64,000 nt of DNA from Tubulanus polymorphus (GCF_964204645.1 NC_134026.1:8445450-8509449), one strand, 5' to 3'. Shown: positions 39,401 to 54,400, counted from the first letter of the stretch. Numbers and translations: made by a program. Notes: a model not told the origin generated them from the letters alone.

Positions 39401-42400
39401 ATTCTCAGTGATAGAAGAGACTGAATATAAGATGGAGGTTGGGGATAGAGGATAGGACAAAGATAAGGCAGTGGAGAAGATTGACGACGAGGATGAAAGA
39501 TCAAGCACTAGATTAAGGATAAGTTGGGAATAGGAGAGACTGAATGGAGTATAGAGGTTGGAGACAGAGGAGAGGCTGAAGATGATGAAAGAACAAGAAA
39601 GATAGTGAGGATGAAGTGAGAATAGGAAAGACTCATTGAAGGATTGAGGTTGGGGAAAGGGCAAAGATGAGGCAGTGGAAGAGATTGAAGATGTTGAACA
39701 GAGTGAAGACGCTGAGCGGAGATACAGAGGTTAGAAGTTGGCAATAAAAGCTGGGTCCGATTGACATAGAAATATGACGAAGGCTGAACGCAATAAGCCA
39801 AGCCTAAAGTTGATCATTCGAAGGTTGAATTTTCTAATCTTTACCCATTCAATTAACACCGCCTTTTCAAAGCGAGTAGCTGACAAAAGCCTAGGAAAAC
39901 TAGAAGGCAAATCAATGTTTTTCTGGATGTTTTACAGGATTTTGTTGTCGTTGCGAAACGTAGCTGGAATTCGGCGTATACCGCGCGCGCAGTCGTAAGT
40001 ACCGAATGACATGACGTCGACAAAGTCACAGGAGGATACCTCGTCTAACTCCCCGACAGCGCTTTTGATCGACACTTCATTCGAGGACTAATAACGTCGA
40101 AAAAATACGTATATGAATATATAGATTTTTTCTCTTATACACCGTACGACTGAATAGACGACTTATCGATATCATGATCGACTTACGTCACTGAATAATC
40201 GGACGATTTCGAAAAACAAAAAAAAACCGCTGTCTCCGCGATCCTGATGTAGATAATAGTTTCGCGTATGCGTCATTATTCGGGTCCCCGATGCGAAACA
40301 ATCAATCAAACGAACGACTTTGTCAACCACCGTACCGAAGGTCGCGGCGTCCCGCGGGGCTCATTATGCGGGCATTCTGATTTTTCAACAAAGCGCACAA
40401 TGCCGGAATTCGCCCGAGCCCGATTTTTTTCGCTAGCTCTCTTTCGAATAAGAGACGCATAATGATAACTCGTTCTATGGAGCGTTCGTAATATAAAGAA
40501 ATTCGTTATGGGTTGAAAAAGAAGAAAAAAACGCGCGCATAATAGTAAACGAAAATCTATACGCGGCGTCTAAATTTAGAACATTCAATTCCAATGTGAC
40601 AAGTGCAAAGGTCTTTCTCGACGGAGAAGAAAAAAACAAACGAATCGCATTCAAGCCGAAATACGAGGTCGCGATGAATGGGCTCGTCAAATTCGGGATC
40701 TTACATAAATGCTGAAAACGATATCGCTTTCTGTTCAAACAGGAATCCGACTCTTTATTATTGAAAGGCCGACTTTAAAATGTATATATACACACAAATA
40801 TACAAATCTTTAGCCCGGCGAACTAAAGCTTTTTTTCGCATTAATTGTCAACGTCGTCGCGAAGATCAAATTTCAAGACTTTCTCATTTTGACTTTTCAA
40901 TTTCGTCATCGGTCGCATAGTAGAAGCACGAAGGGCCGCCTGCGCTCGCAAACGTAAACAGAAAACGGTAAACAGAAAACGCGCCGCTGGAAGGTAAATT
41001 TACCATTAAGCATTGTAGCGTACCCTCATCGAAATCAAACCTGGCGCATACGCACATACACAGACAATACCGAGCTATTATCAACTGGCTAGAAAAATTG
41101 TTGATCTTCACTTAAACGCGAAGTTCAACAGTCAACAATAGCTGATCAATGGCGTCTAAAAATGCAGAAGGCGACGGGGTCTTTCGCCGCGAGAAGTTGT
41201 ATTTGTGCAGCAACGCTTGCCGTCCCTGCCGCTCGAATTGCGAGCATTATATATTCCGGTCTCAGTACGGATTAATCAGTGCACGGCGTGCGAAGAAATT
41301 CAATCAGGCCGCCGCTCTTTTCTCCCGCGCGTTGACACAAAGGCGATGAAAATTTTTTCTTAAAAGCGTCGTCGCTCGATGCGCGCTCGCGGATTCGGCG
41401 CAAATGATACAAGCCTATTGCCAGATTGAGAAAGTGGAAATCAATTCAGTCCCGTTTTTCGAAGATGCAACAACCACCGGCCCTGTTTCAGCGTATAAAG
41501 CGCGCTCGCGACTTTTATCGCCTCCAGAGATCTATATATCCGGGCGCACCGATCTAGGTGCAGCGAGCCTGACTCAACGAGAGACTAAAAAACTTAGAAG
41601 CGCCTCCTGCATTTTTACCCATTAGCTCCCAGGAATTTCACTATGTCGCGTCTATCACAGACAATTTCAGGGAAAATCCCCATTCTTCTGCTACAAATTT
41701 TGTAGTAAATTGTCTAGGCTTTTATATGATACAAGATTTGATGATCAGAATCGTGACCTTTTGCCCCCCTCCCCGAAAATCATCCCGAATTACTTGGATA
41801 TAAGCGAGGATCAGTCACGTTCGTACTCGAGAATTTCAAATAGGAAGATGTTGATCTCTGACGACTTGGCTGTCTAGGTTATCCTTTGCTATCGGGGTCA
41901 AATCCCACTATAGCCGACAAAAAAAATATCAGGGCAGATTCGGGTGGCTTGAGGGGTATAGACAGGCTTGAGTATTAATGGGTTAAAACATATATCAGAT
42001 GGAAAAAAAAAAGATTATTCGACGTCGAATTCGGTTCTTTTTTCGAAACTGAAAGGCAAAGTGAAATTATGTAAAACTGAATCGAAGCCAATTGTTCAAT
42101 CGACAAATATAGAAAAAATCTGATCGAGCTGTCAAGTTTTCCATTGAAAGGTCTCATGCATTCTCGCATCTGTTGACATTTCCAAAAAAAAATCGAACAT
42201 TGTTCATGTATTAGAAAAAAAAGAAACATTGTTCATACATCCTAATTCATATTCAAATACTACAGGTTTTTTCTTCTTAAATCGACAATATTTCAGATAT
42301 TCAAGTATAACCGATTCAAAGCGAATCATAATGCATCGACCGACGTAGCGAAAAAATCTGATTTAACAATAACGTTAAGTTTTCCATTTTTAGCGGCTGG

Positions 42401-45400
42401 TCGAGCGATTTTTAGAATTAACATGTCGGCTAATTGATAACCGGTGCGGGTTTCAGTTTCAGCTCGAACATCATCGATTATTCATCATTGAGCAACTTTC
42501 TAAAACGCTCTCGCTGGCTTACTACCCAGAACCCCCGAAGAGAAAAAAAACAAAGTCATTAGGTTACATGTGGTTAGGTTTTCATCGAATGTCGGGAGCG
42601 CCGACTATTCACGGAGCTATACGAGAGATGATCGAAGCAGATGAATTTCCATCGAGAATCACCTGCATGTGATTAGCGCCGATTTCCTACGATGGTACCA
42701 TATCATACTGTTACTGTTTTTTATTGCGCAAAAAAATACTGCTTTTAAAACCCGAAGGTACGATGACTCAGTCGAGAAAATGTGGCGGTGGTGTCGATGA
42801 TGGTATTCGTACCTTTGATGATAACGATAATAATACGGCCGCGGCGCTTAGCGACGACGTAGAATTCCGTTCCATTCATCGAGAATCAGGAATGGCAATC
42901 AGCGTTTTATTAACGCCGCACAATGGCGGGTCAAGTTCCATTGAAAATTACGACAAAGATCCGGAATGGGAAAGATGAATAAGCGCGTAATGTAAGAACC
43001 GTTAGGGGCTTCGTCGGCGCGTGGTTTTTTTATTCTCGCGCTCTATCGGGCGAGCGAAAGTCTTCTAGGTTTCTATAATTTGAATATAAATTTGATTCGC
43101 CTTTCGCGATACCGATCCGCTCGCGAGGAGATGCCGCATCGTGGACGGAATATTGAATATATGCGTATACGTGCATGCGTACTCCCGACGTCAGCGGAAG
43201 CAACGAGTCAATAAAGAGAATTGGAACTTGTTGACTTCGATTTCGGTACATTCGCATTCGTGGTAACCATTTTTTTAATGATATACAACCAGGTTTCACA
43301 CCAAGGGCCAATCTAGAATACTTAGAAGAGGGTGGACCTGATAATTGGAATGGCAGATTTGGCAATGTAAGAGCCGCAAGCGGTTGGGGTTTGGCGGTCG
43401 GGGTTTCGGGGCCTCCCACGGAAAATTTAGAACAAAAACGGGCTTTCGTAGCTCTTATCAGAGCCTAATCGGATTAATTTTTTAATTTCCAGATCTTTTG
43501 GGAAGTGCATTTGAATTTTGACCAGTAATTTTGACCCTAAATCCTCCCTTGAGACTGTAACCATTGGTTGAAAAGACAGGAGATAACTACCGGCTTTTTG
43601 AAGATGAGCTTTTTGAAGATATCACGACGACAAGGGAAAAATTTGCGAGGCATTTAAAAAGAAAAACTGATCCGCGTATCAAATAATCCTGTGATGTACG
43701 CGAAGATGTTCAGCTCTTACGTTAATGCCGATCTTTATGCAGTTTTTCGCATTACGCTTTTACAACTGCACAGAAGCCCGTGCGAACAGTTGAGTAGACG
43801 CTCTTGTTCATCGCCTTCCCTATATACTTGATCTAATAAAAATATTTGGCCGCGCTCATTATTAACTCTCGTTCATCGGCGCGTCGGGAATTTTTACGTC
43901 CCGCCGCCCGCGAACGATCGCTGCCCGCCGACTCTATCGGCGTTAGTATTAGCTCGCGAACGCGGCTTCAAGCGCGGGTGCCCGATAAAACCGCAATAAA
44001 ACCGGGATTTCATCCGCAGTCGGATTAAGCATACAGCGATAAAAACCCGAATGATGTAATGGAATTACCTGCCGCTTAATAACTACACGGCACGCCGCAA
44101 TTAATACAAACATCAAAGCCATCCCTGCAAGGTCTTTACTTCGCTACAACTCGACGTGCGCTCGATTCCTAGTCGCAATATAGGCTACGAATTTACGGCT
44201 GTATTTTTGGCTCGATCGTTTTAAACCCCTAACCGATTCATGCGCATATCGGAAGAAAATCGCGGGAACCAGATCGTCGCCGTCGTGCAAGATGGCCGCC
44301 GCCGCCTTCTTACCGAGACGTCACCTTTCGCGTAGTTTATAAACGTCCGGCCTCGTCGATTATGCATTCAGTCAATGATACCTTAGTATCGCGCGGCGGC
44401 GTCGACTTCAGCTATATATGATTAGCATTTGATCGCGAAATTAATGGGGATACCAATCGTGATGTACAGTCGGTACAAGCGGCGGGCTTCACAACGCGCG
44501 GAGAGGAAAAGCGAGCTAAGCGTGCAAGCGGACATTTTATGATCGAACCGACGATGAGGGACGCGGAGTCAGTGCTACAACGTCGGTTGTTGAAACGCAC
44601 GCGCGGGTATCGAAAAAAAAACGGAATGAATCCCGATCCCATGTTTCGATCTCGATGGATACCATGCCACGATGTACACACGGGTAAGACCCGACAGGCC
44701 AGTAATCGCGCAATCTTGAGTCGCGATCATACAGAGTCGATTCGGCCCGTGCCAAATTGGCACGGATCGGGCCCCGAGACAAATTTGGCATGTGCCTAGA
44801 GAGCACTCACATATTAAAATGGTCATTGGAGTTACTATATTCTAAACACTGCCACATGCTCCACTTGGGCAGCCACCCCCTCCTGAAATATCTACTGCCC
44901 CACCAGAGTGGATGTCAATATTCTAACAATGCTGATTATTGCTTTATAATTGAGCTTATACGAAAAATTGAAGTTAATAACCAAAATTAAGCTTGCATTT
45001 TCAGTATTTTTTGGAGTCATGCTATTTCAGCAGCCAAGATAATGAAGCCCTTTTAGAATTCAAGCAGCATAGTGACCAGATGATACAAAACCATCTCATA
45101 TCTGACGGCCCAACATTTCCAGACCGTTATGAAAACAGCGCGGATATCAAATGAAAACTGAGCGACAGGCCATATATAGGTAACTCCAAGATCCAACTTA
45201 GCTCAATCAAAAGTCATTTAGTACAATGGATAACAAACATATAGGTTCCAACAAAAGCATCAAACACAAATAGCATAAACATACATAACTGATAGTGTAT
45301 AACAGATCTACAGCGGAATATAATCCCGGAAAGAGTAAGTAGTTTTAGTGGGTGTTCACCTACCGTTTTAGAAATCACTGTTCAAACCGTTATAAAGTTT

Positions 45401-48400
45401 TATCGAAGTGGGTGGCTTATAGATATACCGTTTTCGTCCACCATGACAACTGGTCAAGAAATCATATCAATTTAGGTCTTTAATCACGACCGAGGGCCCC
45501 AAAGGAATGTTTATCTGATTTCATTGATAAACCATTGTCCCGCAAACAAATGTTGTCATTTAACAAGTAGAGTAAGAGGGCTAGTTCCATATATGAAAGT
45601 CATATATCGGCAAATTCAATTTGATATATGAAGCGTATTATTACTCAAAGCCCGATCGTAGTGAAAATGACAGAACAAATTTCGTATAAATGAAGAACGA
45701 AAAGAAAAAAATAATCGAAGATTTTCTTTTAAATAATGGAATTTTCGAATAGAAAAAAGGCTTTCTTTACCTGGTCGTTATCTTGATCAAATTCACCGTC
45801 CTAGAGGAAAATGAAAACAGAACAAGTCTTGGTAAAATTGCACACAAAATCGAAACATCCTGAATATACGAAACCGACCAGCCAGCCTTTTTTTTGGTAT
45901 GTTTTTTAAATACGGTGGGTGGGGGGTAAGAGATCGCTTCGAATTGCAAATCTGTTATACCACTTGGCGTCGTCTAGCGCGCGTGCGTACACGCGAAAAA
46001 CTCGACTAAGCCATCTAATTTCGAGCGCGTGAAAATGTACAAATTCTCATGCAAGTTTCTAAAGGGTCGATTATTACCTTTTTCTTCTAAGAGTCTCAGT
46101 GCACTGCCTTTTATAACAGCCGAAGAAATTTGCGATGCTCACCGCGTGCTAGCACAAACAGTTCTAAAGGGCACAGGGCATCCGGGTGGTGGTATAATCT
46201 TTCTCGGTTTAAAGGTATAAACATGTCCCTACTTATTCCTCGGGGAGATGGGGGACTTATTTAGAACAACAAATATTTATCTAAGTGAAAGGGAAAAGGG
46301 CGCTAGCGCGCACACATAGATGCTCTATAGCTAAAGGTGGGTAAAAGTCAATACTCTAATGAACGGTTGGCAGTTTCTATGCATTTACAGACAAGACTAA
46401 GCCTAAGTGTAAACAAAGTCACTAAAATCTATAGGCCTGTAGGAATGAAAATATCTGGACTGAGGCTTATTTGGAGGAGGATGGTATAAGGCGGTGAAGT
46501 GGTGCTCTATATAATATTATGTAACACATTTGGGGTATGTATATATATATAACTGGCAAGGCTGGCAACTAGAATACAAGCAAAAATACATCGTAAATAA
46601 GAGAAAAAAAACATACATCATACAGGTGCTGAAAATGGAATAATCTGGAAAAAAGAAACCCACGCTAAACTCCCGGCTACTCGTAAATTGAAAACGTTCA
46701 TGCGGTCAATTAAATTCGATTTATTTTTATTTCTACGCGAAGATACTCGCGCCGAGATGATAATCATCGCTCGGAATGATGAAAGTGGCCTCGAAATATG
46801 ATTCCCGGGGTATTGATAATCCCCCTAACCCCCCCCCCCCAAGTTAAAACTACTGCAGCGGTTTATAGGTAGCATAACGCGAGCACTAACACTCACATAT
46901 ACACGCACACACACACACGCTCATACGCTAGACTATCTTTTCAGCTAAACATGAATGAATTTATCGCCGACATTGTCACATCTCGACCGTCTTCTACTAT
47001 CATATCAACATTAATATTTCATCATCGCGGATCATTATCGTCAACGCGATCGAGTAAATCTTTTCGGCGACAGTTCCGAGACAACAATTCGCCGTATCGC
47101 GATCGAAGATGCCGTTTTTCGAAGAGAAAACGAAATGGATATCTAAATTCCTAAAATACACGGACATGCCTATACTACTACGTAGCGAGGGGGAAATTTC
47201 TCGTCACGAGCAAATTGCTTTTATTGGCGCTACCCGCAAACAATGAAAATATTTAATAGCCCGAGAAATAGGACAGGTAGTTGTTAGCGGGACTAATGCC
47301 TTCTCTATGCAGTCTGTCGAATGACAATTAATCGGAAAAGCGCCCGAAGGTTTTTCCGACAATTGTGTCTACGTTTTATAGGCCGCACATACATAGGCAT
47401 AGGCCACCGTCGTGAATATCTCTCCACCGGCGTTCGCGGCACCAGAGCGAGTGGACACAACTTCGAATCTAACAATCTGAAGGGCTACGTCCTTATATTC
47501 AAAGTCCGTCGACCTGTAGTTGTTGTAAACGTTACCTTGAGGTGGGATATGAATTCATGGCGCTGTACGTATGCACTCGCGGATAGAGTTCAATGTCTAG
47601 CTATTTCAAAGGCAATAATAAGTAGCCCTAAACCTTACACAGCTATAAAGGCTCTAACTATAAATCGCGACGCATTTAACAACGCCGCACAATCGAATCA
47701 AATTTAAGTGACCCTTACTGTCTTAATAACTATCATGAGAAACATATATACATATGCCAAATTAGTCAGCGCAAACATTTCTAATGACATAAGATGAAAA
47801 TAGCCCTAAAACAGCTAACGATCAAAACGCAAAATAGATGCAATTGTGAAATACGTTGGCCTTCATTTTTCTAAAAAAAAATGGTAAAAATGAAAATAAC
47901 CTTAAAACAGCTAATGATAAAAATGCAGAATAGATGCAAATGCCTAATAAGCTGAAAATATCCGAAAACGGCTATGGTAAACGTAATACAGGTGGCTTAA
48001 CCGTTTCCAGGGCTTAAACAACGCTAATCACCGCCAAGTACGGTTCAACGACAATAAAGGAAGTCGAATAGTCTTTAAGAAAAAAAAAAAACACTGAAAC
48101 GCTGTCATTTCGATATCTGAGATTTAGCGTCCTGGAATTGCGCTTGCGCGCGCGTTAATACCAAAGTTCACGAGTCTCTTATTAATCCCCACGCAATTAA
48201 TCGAGACAGCTGTTGCCAATACGAAGCCTGTTACTGATGGAGTACGGATTCAGCTCATAGCTAGCTCGAGTCAGCGACATCATCGATGACGACATCATCG
48301 ATGACGCCGACCGTCAACATTACCGACGACGATGAGAAACAGAGAGAGCAAGCAAGAGCGAGTGAAGCTATTTTTCACTCGCAAAGCTGCTGCACACATC

Positions 48401-51400
48401 CTACTTTGACTAATGGCTTCGAAAAGGCCATAGGTTATTCGACGAAATAGATAGATAGAGAGAGAGGGAGAATTTGCCAGTGTACAAAAGTGGATTGCGT
48501 TTGTTCTCAAAATATCGCAAACGCCGTTGATGTCTTCGTATCGCTTTACCTACTAATGTCTGACGTGATTAGCACGAACGACGATGTAAATACATTTGTC
48601 GCGTTAAAAACCCGGTCATATTCGGGAATGGTTATTTTATAAAAAATGAGAGAAAGAAACAAACCAGTTACCCGCGCACGTGATAATTTGACCGATCGAC
48701 GACGATGCCGTTCGCGGTGCATTTCGTATTTTAACGTGACAATTCAAAAAACTTAATTCGATAAAATCGAATGCCGGAGTGCCGAAATTGAGTTGTTCGC
48801 CTACATCTTAGTTCGCTAGTCTCGACCGGACTAATGATTTAGCATTTTCGCGTCAATTTCGCGATATCAAAATATAATTGAATTCGTGCTTATCGCTGAA
48901 AATTTTTCCTCGCCGTAACATCGCTCAAGGCTACGCGGGATATTTGATCAGGTGCGAGCTAGAATTCCTCATGAATGTTGGATTATCTATTATCTTCTAT
49001 ACACAGTCGCGTTGCGTCTGCCATAGGCTTATCTCATTATTCAGAAAGACAAAAAATCGTCGAATCAAATCAAAACGATGACAAATGGATCCGAATCAAA
49101 ATATCATCACCCGACTACTTGACTACTTCTCCGTTTTTTAGGGAAGGAAGAGAGAAAAATGATGTCATAATGGCCTATTACAGCCATGGACAATGCAGGC
49201 AAGAGATGTTTATACTGCCTTTAAGTTCCTTTATCCCCAAAGTGAGCAAACAACCCAAAATATATAAACGTCGTAATCATTAAAGTAAATATACTTGGTA
49301 ACAAAATATGCCAATTACGCTGGTGCCAAATGGGTTTACGTTTTACAGGGGCCATATTTGGCCCAACAAAAATCATCGTATCAGGCCTGTGCCAAATCTA
49401 TTCAGAATAATCCGCGTGAACACTAACTGGTTTTTGAAGTGACCCACCTCGCTTGCCACAGCATTGTTTTGACAAAATTCTAGTATCGATTGCGAGTGAT
49501 GATTTATCTAATCGATTAAATAAGAGGGGCCAATTTCAAGATGAAAAAAACACCCACGAGAAGCAAAATTGTCAATTCAATCATAATAAATCCCATCTTT
49601 TGACGGGTCATTTGCAATAGCTATTTTATATACGATGAATTGTTATATCCAAGTTCGTTATAACGAGGTTCCAGTGACGATCTATCTGTGAACACATTCG
49701 GTACAAAAGCACGGGCGATGATTTGGGTATAGCCTGGTCCGGCCAGTTTGACCGGGGCCGAAACATGGCCAGGCTATACCGTATTTGATTTTAAACCGTG
49801 AATTTTCAGTAAACGACGTAAATACCGATGAATATAGAGATGTAACTAATGACAGTGAGCGGTAGTATCACTGCCACTGCGTATACGAGTCTATTAAGCA
49901 CTCGGTGGATATTTATGAAAGTGGGATTTATTGACACGAGTAATTGCCAATTATCCCGTCATATTTTATTGTCCCGAACAGTGGATTTCACAGATATGTC
50001 GGGAAGCACTTCGCATGAGCGAGCGAAATAGGATCCGCGTAACGGCGCGGGCGTGATGACTTCTCATCAAATCCGGAGAGGCCCATCATCCGCAGTAAGC
50101 GTTTTTACGACTTTCAAATGTCTTCTAGAATACGTGGAAAGAGTATAATTTCTATATACGAAATATCCTGTAATACTTCGCTTGCAAATGATTTGTCGAA
50201 TAAAAGATTCATATGATTTTATATACTATAAGTGGATTTGAAATTTTAATTAGAAGTATTGATCTTTCAGGCACCAACTCAAGAAATTACTTAAGCAGTG
50301 AATTCTTTTTTCAATCAGCCAGCATTGGCCGGCCTATCAGGGGGTATCAGGGGGTGAGGTTTGGTCGAGACCAGGAATCATTACCTGCTTCAACATATAC
50401 TACAGCAGCACTGTGGCGCTATCACAAAAAAACAACTTTTGAGATTTCTGTAAAACTACATTTACATTTTTTGCAATGAACTTTCATTCGTTGAATAAAG
50501 AGCCTAAAATAAACGACTAATTTAGGGCTAATTAGTAGTTTTTTTATCTATCCGATCCTAGGTCATTGCGTGGAAGTATCTTTTGGTTAAGTTGTTGTGG
50601 AAAGTACAATTTAGATGGCATATGCCTTTTAACTACGTCCTATGTAAAAGCAAAATACATATATAGATATATAGCAGATAGTCTGAAATTAAAAATCATT
50701 CAGACAACCCTAGCGTGGTAGAACAACCAACTCACTTCTGGGTCATTCGAAAGTTAGTTAATGAACTAAACAAAAATGAAAGGCAAAATACTCGCACTAA
50801 ATGTTCGATAATAACAAATTCTTTACGACAAAAAAATCGACTGTATAATGCGCGTTCATAAACATCCGAGGGTGTATAGAAATGGTGTATATTTATGCGT
50901 TACTGACGAATTAAGCCAGCTGCGAATATTCGATCAAACGCATCGTAATCAACGACCAATAAGTGTCAATCACGCCAACAATCACCGTACTCGATAACCT
51001 TTCATTCCGTCTCTAAAGTCTGTGTCACCAAAAATACATAAAACGATAATAAACCCAAAGAAAGAAGTGCCTATAGCTAATCTAGAAATAATTAATTCAT
51101 AATAAATTCCCTTAAAATAACAGTATGCCTAACATACGACTAAATTACTTATAGTCTTTTTCTCTCTCTCTCTCTCTCTATGAACTGGATGAGGAATCGG
51201 GCAATTACAGATAAAGAATGTTACAACGCGAATTCATTGTTTAACTATGGATTTTACGCGCGCGGTTATAGCTGTGAGTTCTTCCATGGAATGATCACTT
51301 TATGCAAGAAAGCAATAAACTCTTCAATTAAGTAATAAAGAACTGGCGATTCTCTCTCGCTCATTCTCTCTAACTCGTGTGGAGTGCACTGGTTTAACCC

Positions 51401-54400
51401 CGTCAACTTGTCTTTTAAGCGCAGGTCTGAGCGCTGCGAACGAATTCAAGACCGATGACAATTAAAGTCCAACGGCGCTTTCGAGTATGAAACGCTAATT
51501 TTCAGCAAGGAGTTTTCGGCTTTCTCTCTATTTACGGGTAGAGGCAAATTTTTTTTCTCAAAGTTTGTTCTCTCAAGGTTTTCCGCTATCAATTCCCAGA
51601 CAAAAAAAATCTCCACATACACGAGCATAGGATGATCACACTATAAAGTAAAAGTATACAGGTTTTTTCCTGTGTATATTAACCCATTAGCACTCAAGCG
51701 GCCCGTATCTGCCCCGCCTATTACTCCTCAAGCCGCCCGAATCCACCCAGGTACTTTTTTCGTATGCTGCACAAAAATGGTTATAGCGAGATTCGAACCC
51801 AAAAGTTTTTGATAAACTAGACACCCAAGTCTTTAGAATACCGTACAGAAATCAACATCTTCCTATTTCAAATTCTCGAGTATTTGGGGTATAAACATGA
51901 CTGATCTGAGCGCTCACTTCAAATCTTAGTAAGTTTGAATGAATTCCAGAGGTCTATAAGGAACTGATTTTGGTGGCCCACCTCATCTAATCTTACATCA
52001 AATGATAGCCTTTACTATTTACTATAAAATAACACGAACTTGTAATGCATGAAAATAAACAGCAAATGAGCTATTACGGTATCGCGATGAACTTGGATTT
52101 TCCTTCGAATTTTCTGACGAGTAATTGATACTACGTAGTGAAATTCCTTAGTGCTAATGGGTTAAACTATTTTCTGGGTTTATAGGAAATTGGAACGCTG
52201 TAAGCTACTAAAAAAAAAGATCAGCAACCTCGTAACCTCGACGCCTATACGCAGCTTAGCAAAAAAAAATCAAGTTTGAGCACTTACGTTTTTACAGGAA
52301 TATAATATACATACGTGGTACTTACAAATGTACTAGTACACCATATATAATTATTTGTTTAATGATTAAGTATCTGTCTGTCAGTTTTGTTAGTCGAGTA
52401 TGCTTCCTTATTGTGCTTGAGCCCAGCGGTAAGAGTGTCATTGTATGAACAGGTTGATATAGCCCCCTTCATATATATATATACACTTAAATACATATTT
52501 GTTTGTTTCACGCCGAATGCGGGCGCCCGAATAAAAAGTACCTGTCCATACACCCCAAGTCGGCATTCGTTTTTCGGAAATGCAAAAATTAATAGCCATA
52601 AATCTGAATATACGAAATCATACTCGCAAATTGAGCGTAAAAATAATCAAGATTAGGTTGAAATTCCGATCGAATTAGCTTACTGTACTTGGCTGCTTTG
52701 ATTGATTACAGTCAGTAATTTTCATACGGCTAAGATTCTTATTCATTAGTACGAATAATACTGATTGGACAGTGGCCTAGCGGGACACTATTTAGTTACT
52801 TCACGATGGTGAAAATTCGTAAAGAATTCCGTTAAATTAATCTATCCCGAGCTAAATGAATACTTCGCTTATACATGAACGCAATGCAATGCCTATATGC
52901 TTGTGAGCATACAGCATGCGTTGTGTAAAGAAGCCTTTGTCAATACCTCGTGCGGCAGACTTGTTCGAGAAACGAAATCGAAAAATCTCCCCACGGAATC
53001 TTTGAATTTCGCGAAAAGCTGAAAGCGCTTTCTATCAAATCCTATCTGAACGCGATCCTGATCGGCATATAAAACACGCAGTTAGCAGCAGCAGCAACGA
53101 CGACGACGGCTCCCCGAGCCGAGCGCGCTATAAGCGTACACGACGATGACGACGATGCACACAACATCACGACCAACAAATCAATGAAAATGCGACATCC
53201 ACCGCACAAGCACTAGCGACGTAATTACAACATAAGCCATTCTATAAAATTAAGCGTCTCCATCACCTCGAATAAGTGTACGGCAATAATTCAATGTCAA
53301 GTTACCAGAAACCCATGTACTCGTATACGCGTACTATTATGCAGATTTAATCACAATTATTCGCGATCTCGCGAAAAGAACGCCGTGTAGCGTCGGTCGT
53401 GTACACATATTGCTTGGGACATTCGGGGCATCTTTACGCCCGTAGGCGAAGACGTAGAAAAAAATCGACCAATAATAAATACGTGTGCGGCAAGATTGAA
53501 AAAAAAAGCGATAAGTTCTCTCGTTGCATAAGGGTAGTTTTAATCAGGCGACACAAGCTGATTTGCTAAGGTGTTTAAATACGGCGCAGAAGTGTATTTA
53601 AACACTGGTTAGCATTTAACAACCCTAAGGCTTTCTATCCACGTAAATGCTATCACGGCATTACCTACGGATAATAGAGCTATCTGTGTTCATTAAAATC
53701 GTACTATTGTCCGGAAACGAACCAAGAATTACATGAAATGCGAACCGATGCGACGCACACTAAGCCTATACCGTCCTAAAACTATACTAAAGCCTATATC
53801 GCCCTAAAACAGTCTTCTCTTTTTTGCGCGTGTAGACTTCTTATAGGCTTCTTCATATCGCATTTGCTTCCTCACTAACCATTAGGTCAATTCCGAACAA
53901 CAATTGAATTCCCCTAAACCCAAACCTACCTATAGCGCGTTAACAGACCAGTAACATCTGCTGAACAAATGTTTAGAATTTGATAGATACCACAAACAGG
54001 GATAAGAATAAGTTTACCCAGGCTCCCTGATGCAAATTGGCAATATCTAATCTTCAGCTCCCTAGGCATTCTCTAAATTGGAAACCTCTGCATTTATAAA
54101 TAGCACCGAAACACAGACAACATCATCATCAAACCGTTGAAGTCTGGTTGTCATTTGGCAGATGTACAGGGGTATACATTTGATAGCTCTTGATTCCTAG
54201 GGGAGAATCGACCTAGAGCGCAGAGCGGTCTAAGATCCCAGCTGTGGGCTTCGAAAACTGAGAACAAGGAACTGTTCTATATCGGTATAATTCCCACCAG
54301 AAACAGTGTAGCGTGATCAATCTGAAAATCATAGCATGGACGTATAAACTAGATCATAGCAAGTAAAATCAAAATGGTGTAAATTCAACCGATCACACAA

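Larger units (their letters stand above)
34059..45770 (-). other. 11.7-kb intron between the candidate microexon and exon 6
   Basis: This stretch contains two GGCCCGGGCC-family repeat copies near 34.3 and 35.6 kb, two (TA)n tracts, a (CAG)n run, a long hairpin at 36784-36891, one TTAA-type MITE at 41618-41982 and a fragment of another at 36905-37020. There is a purine-rich tandem repeat at 39410-39730 and a CpG-rich block at 37150-37600. No exon with homology I recognise is seen. Confidence 0.7.

Noticed and set aside
51785-51860. tRNA gene inside the TTAA element
   Set aside because: A B box is present, but the A box is poor and no cloverleaf forms; it was kept only as a tRNA-like module.
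54190-54260. Possible tRNA gene
   Set aside because: An A-box-like AGCGGTCTAAG is present, but no acceptor stem or proper TpsiC arm forms.
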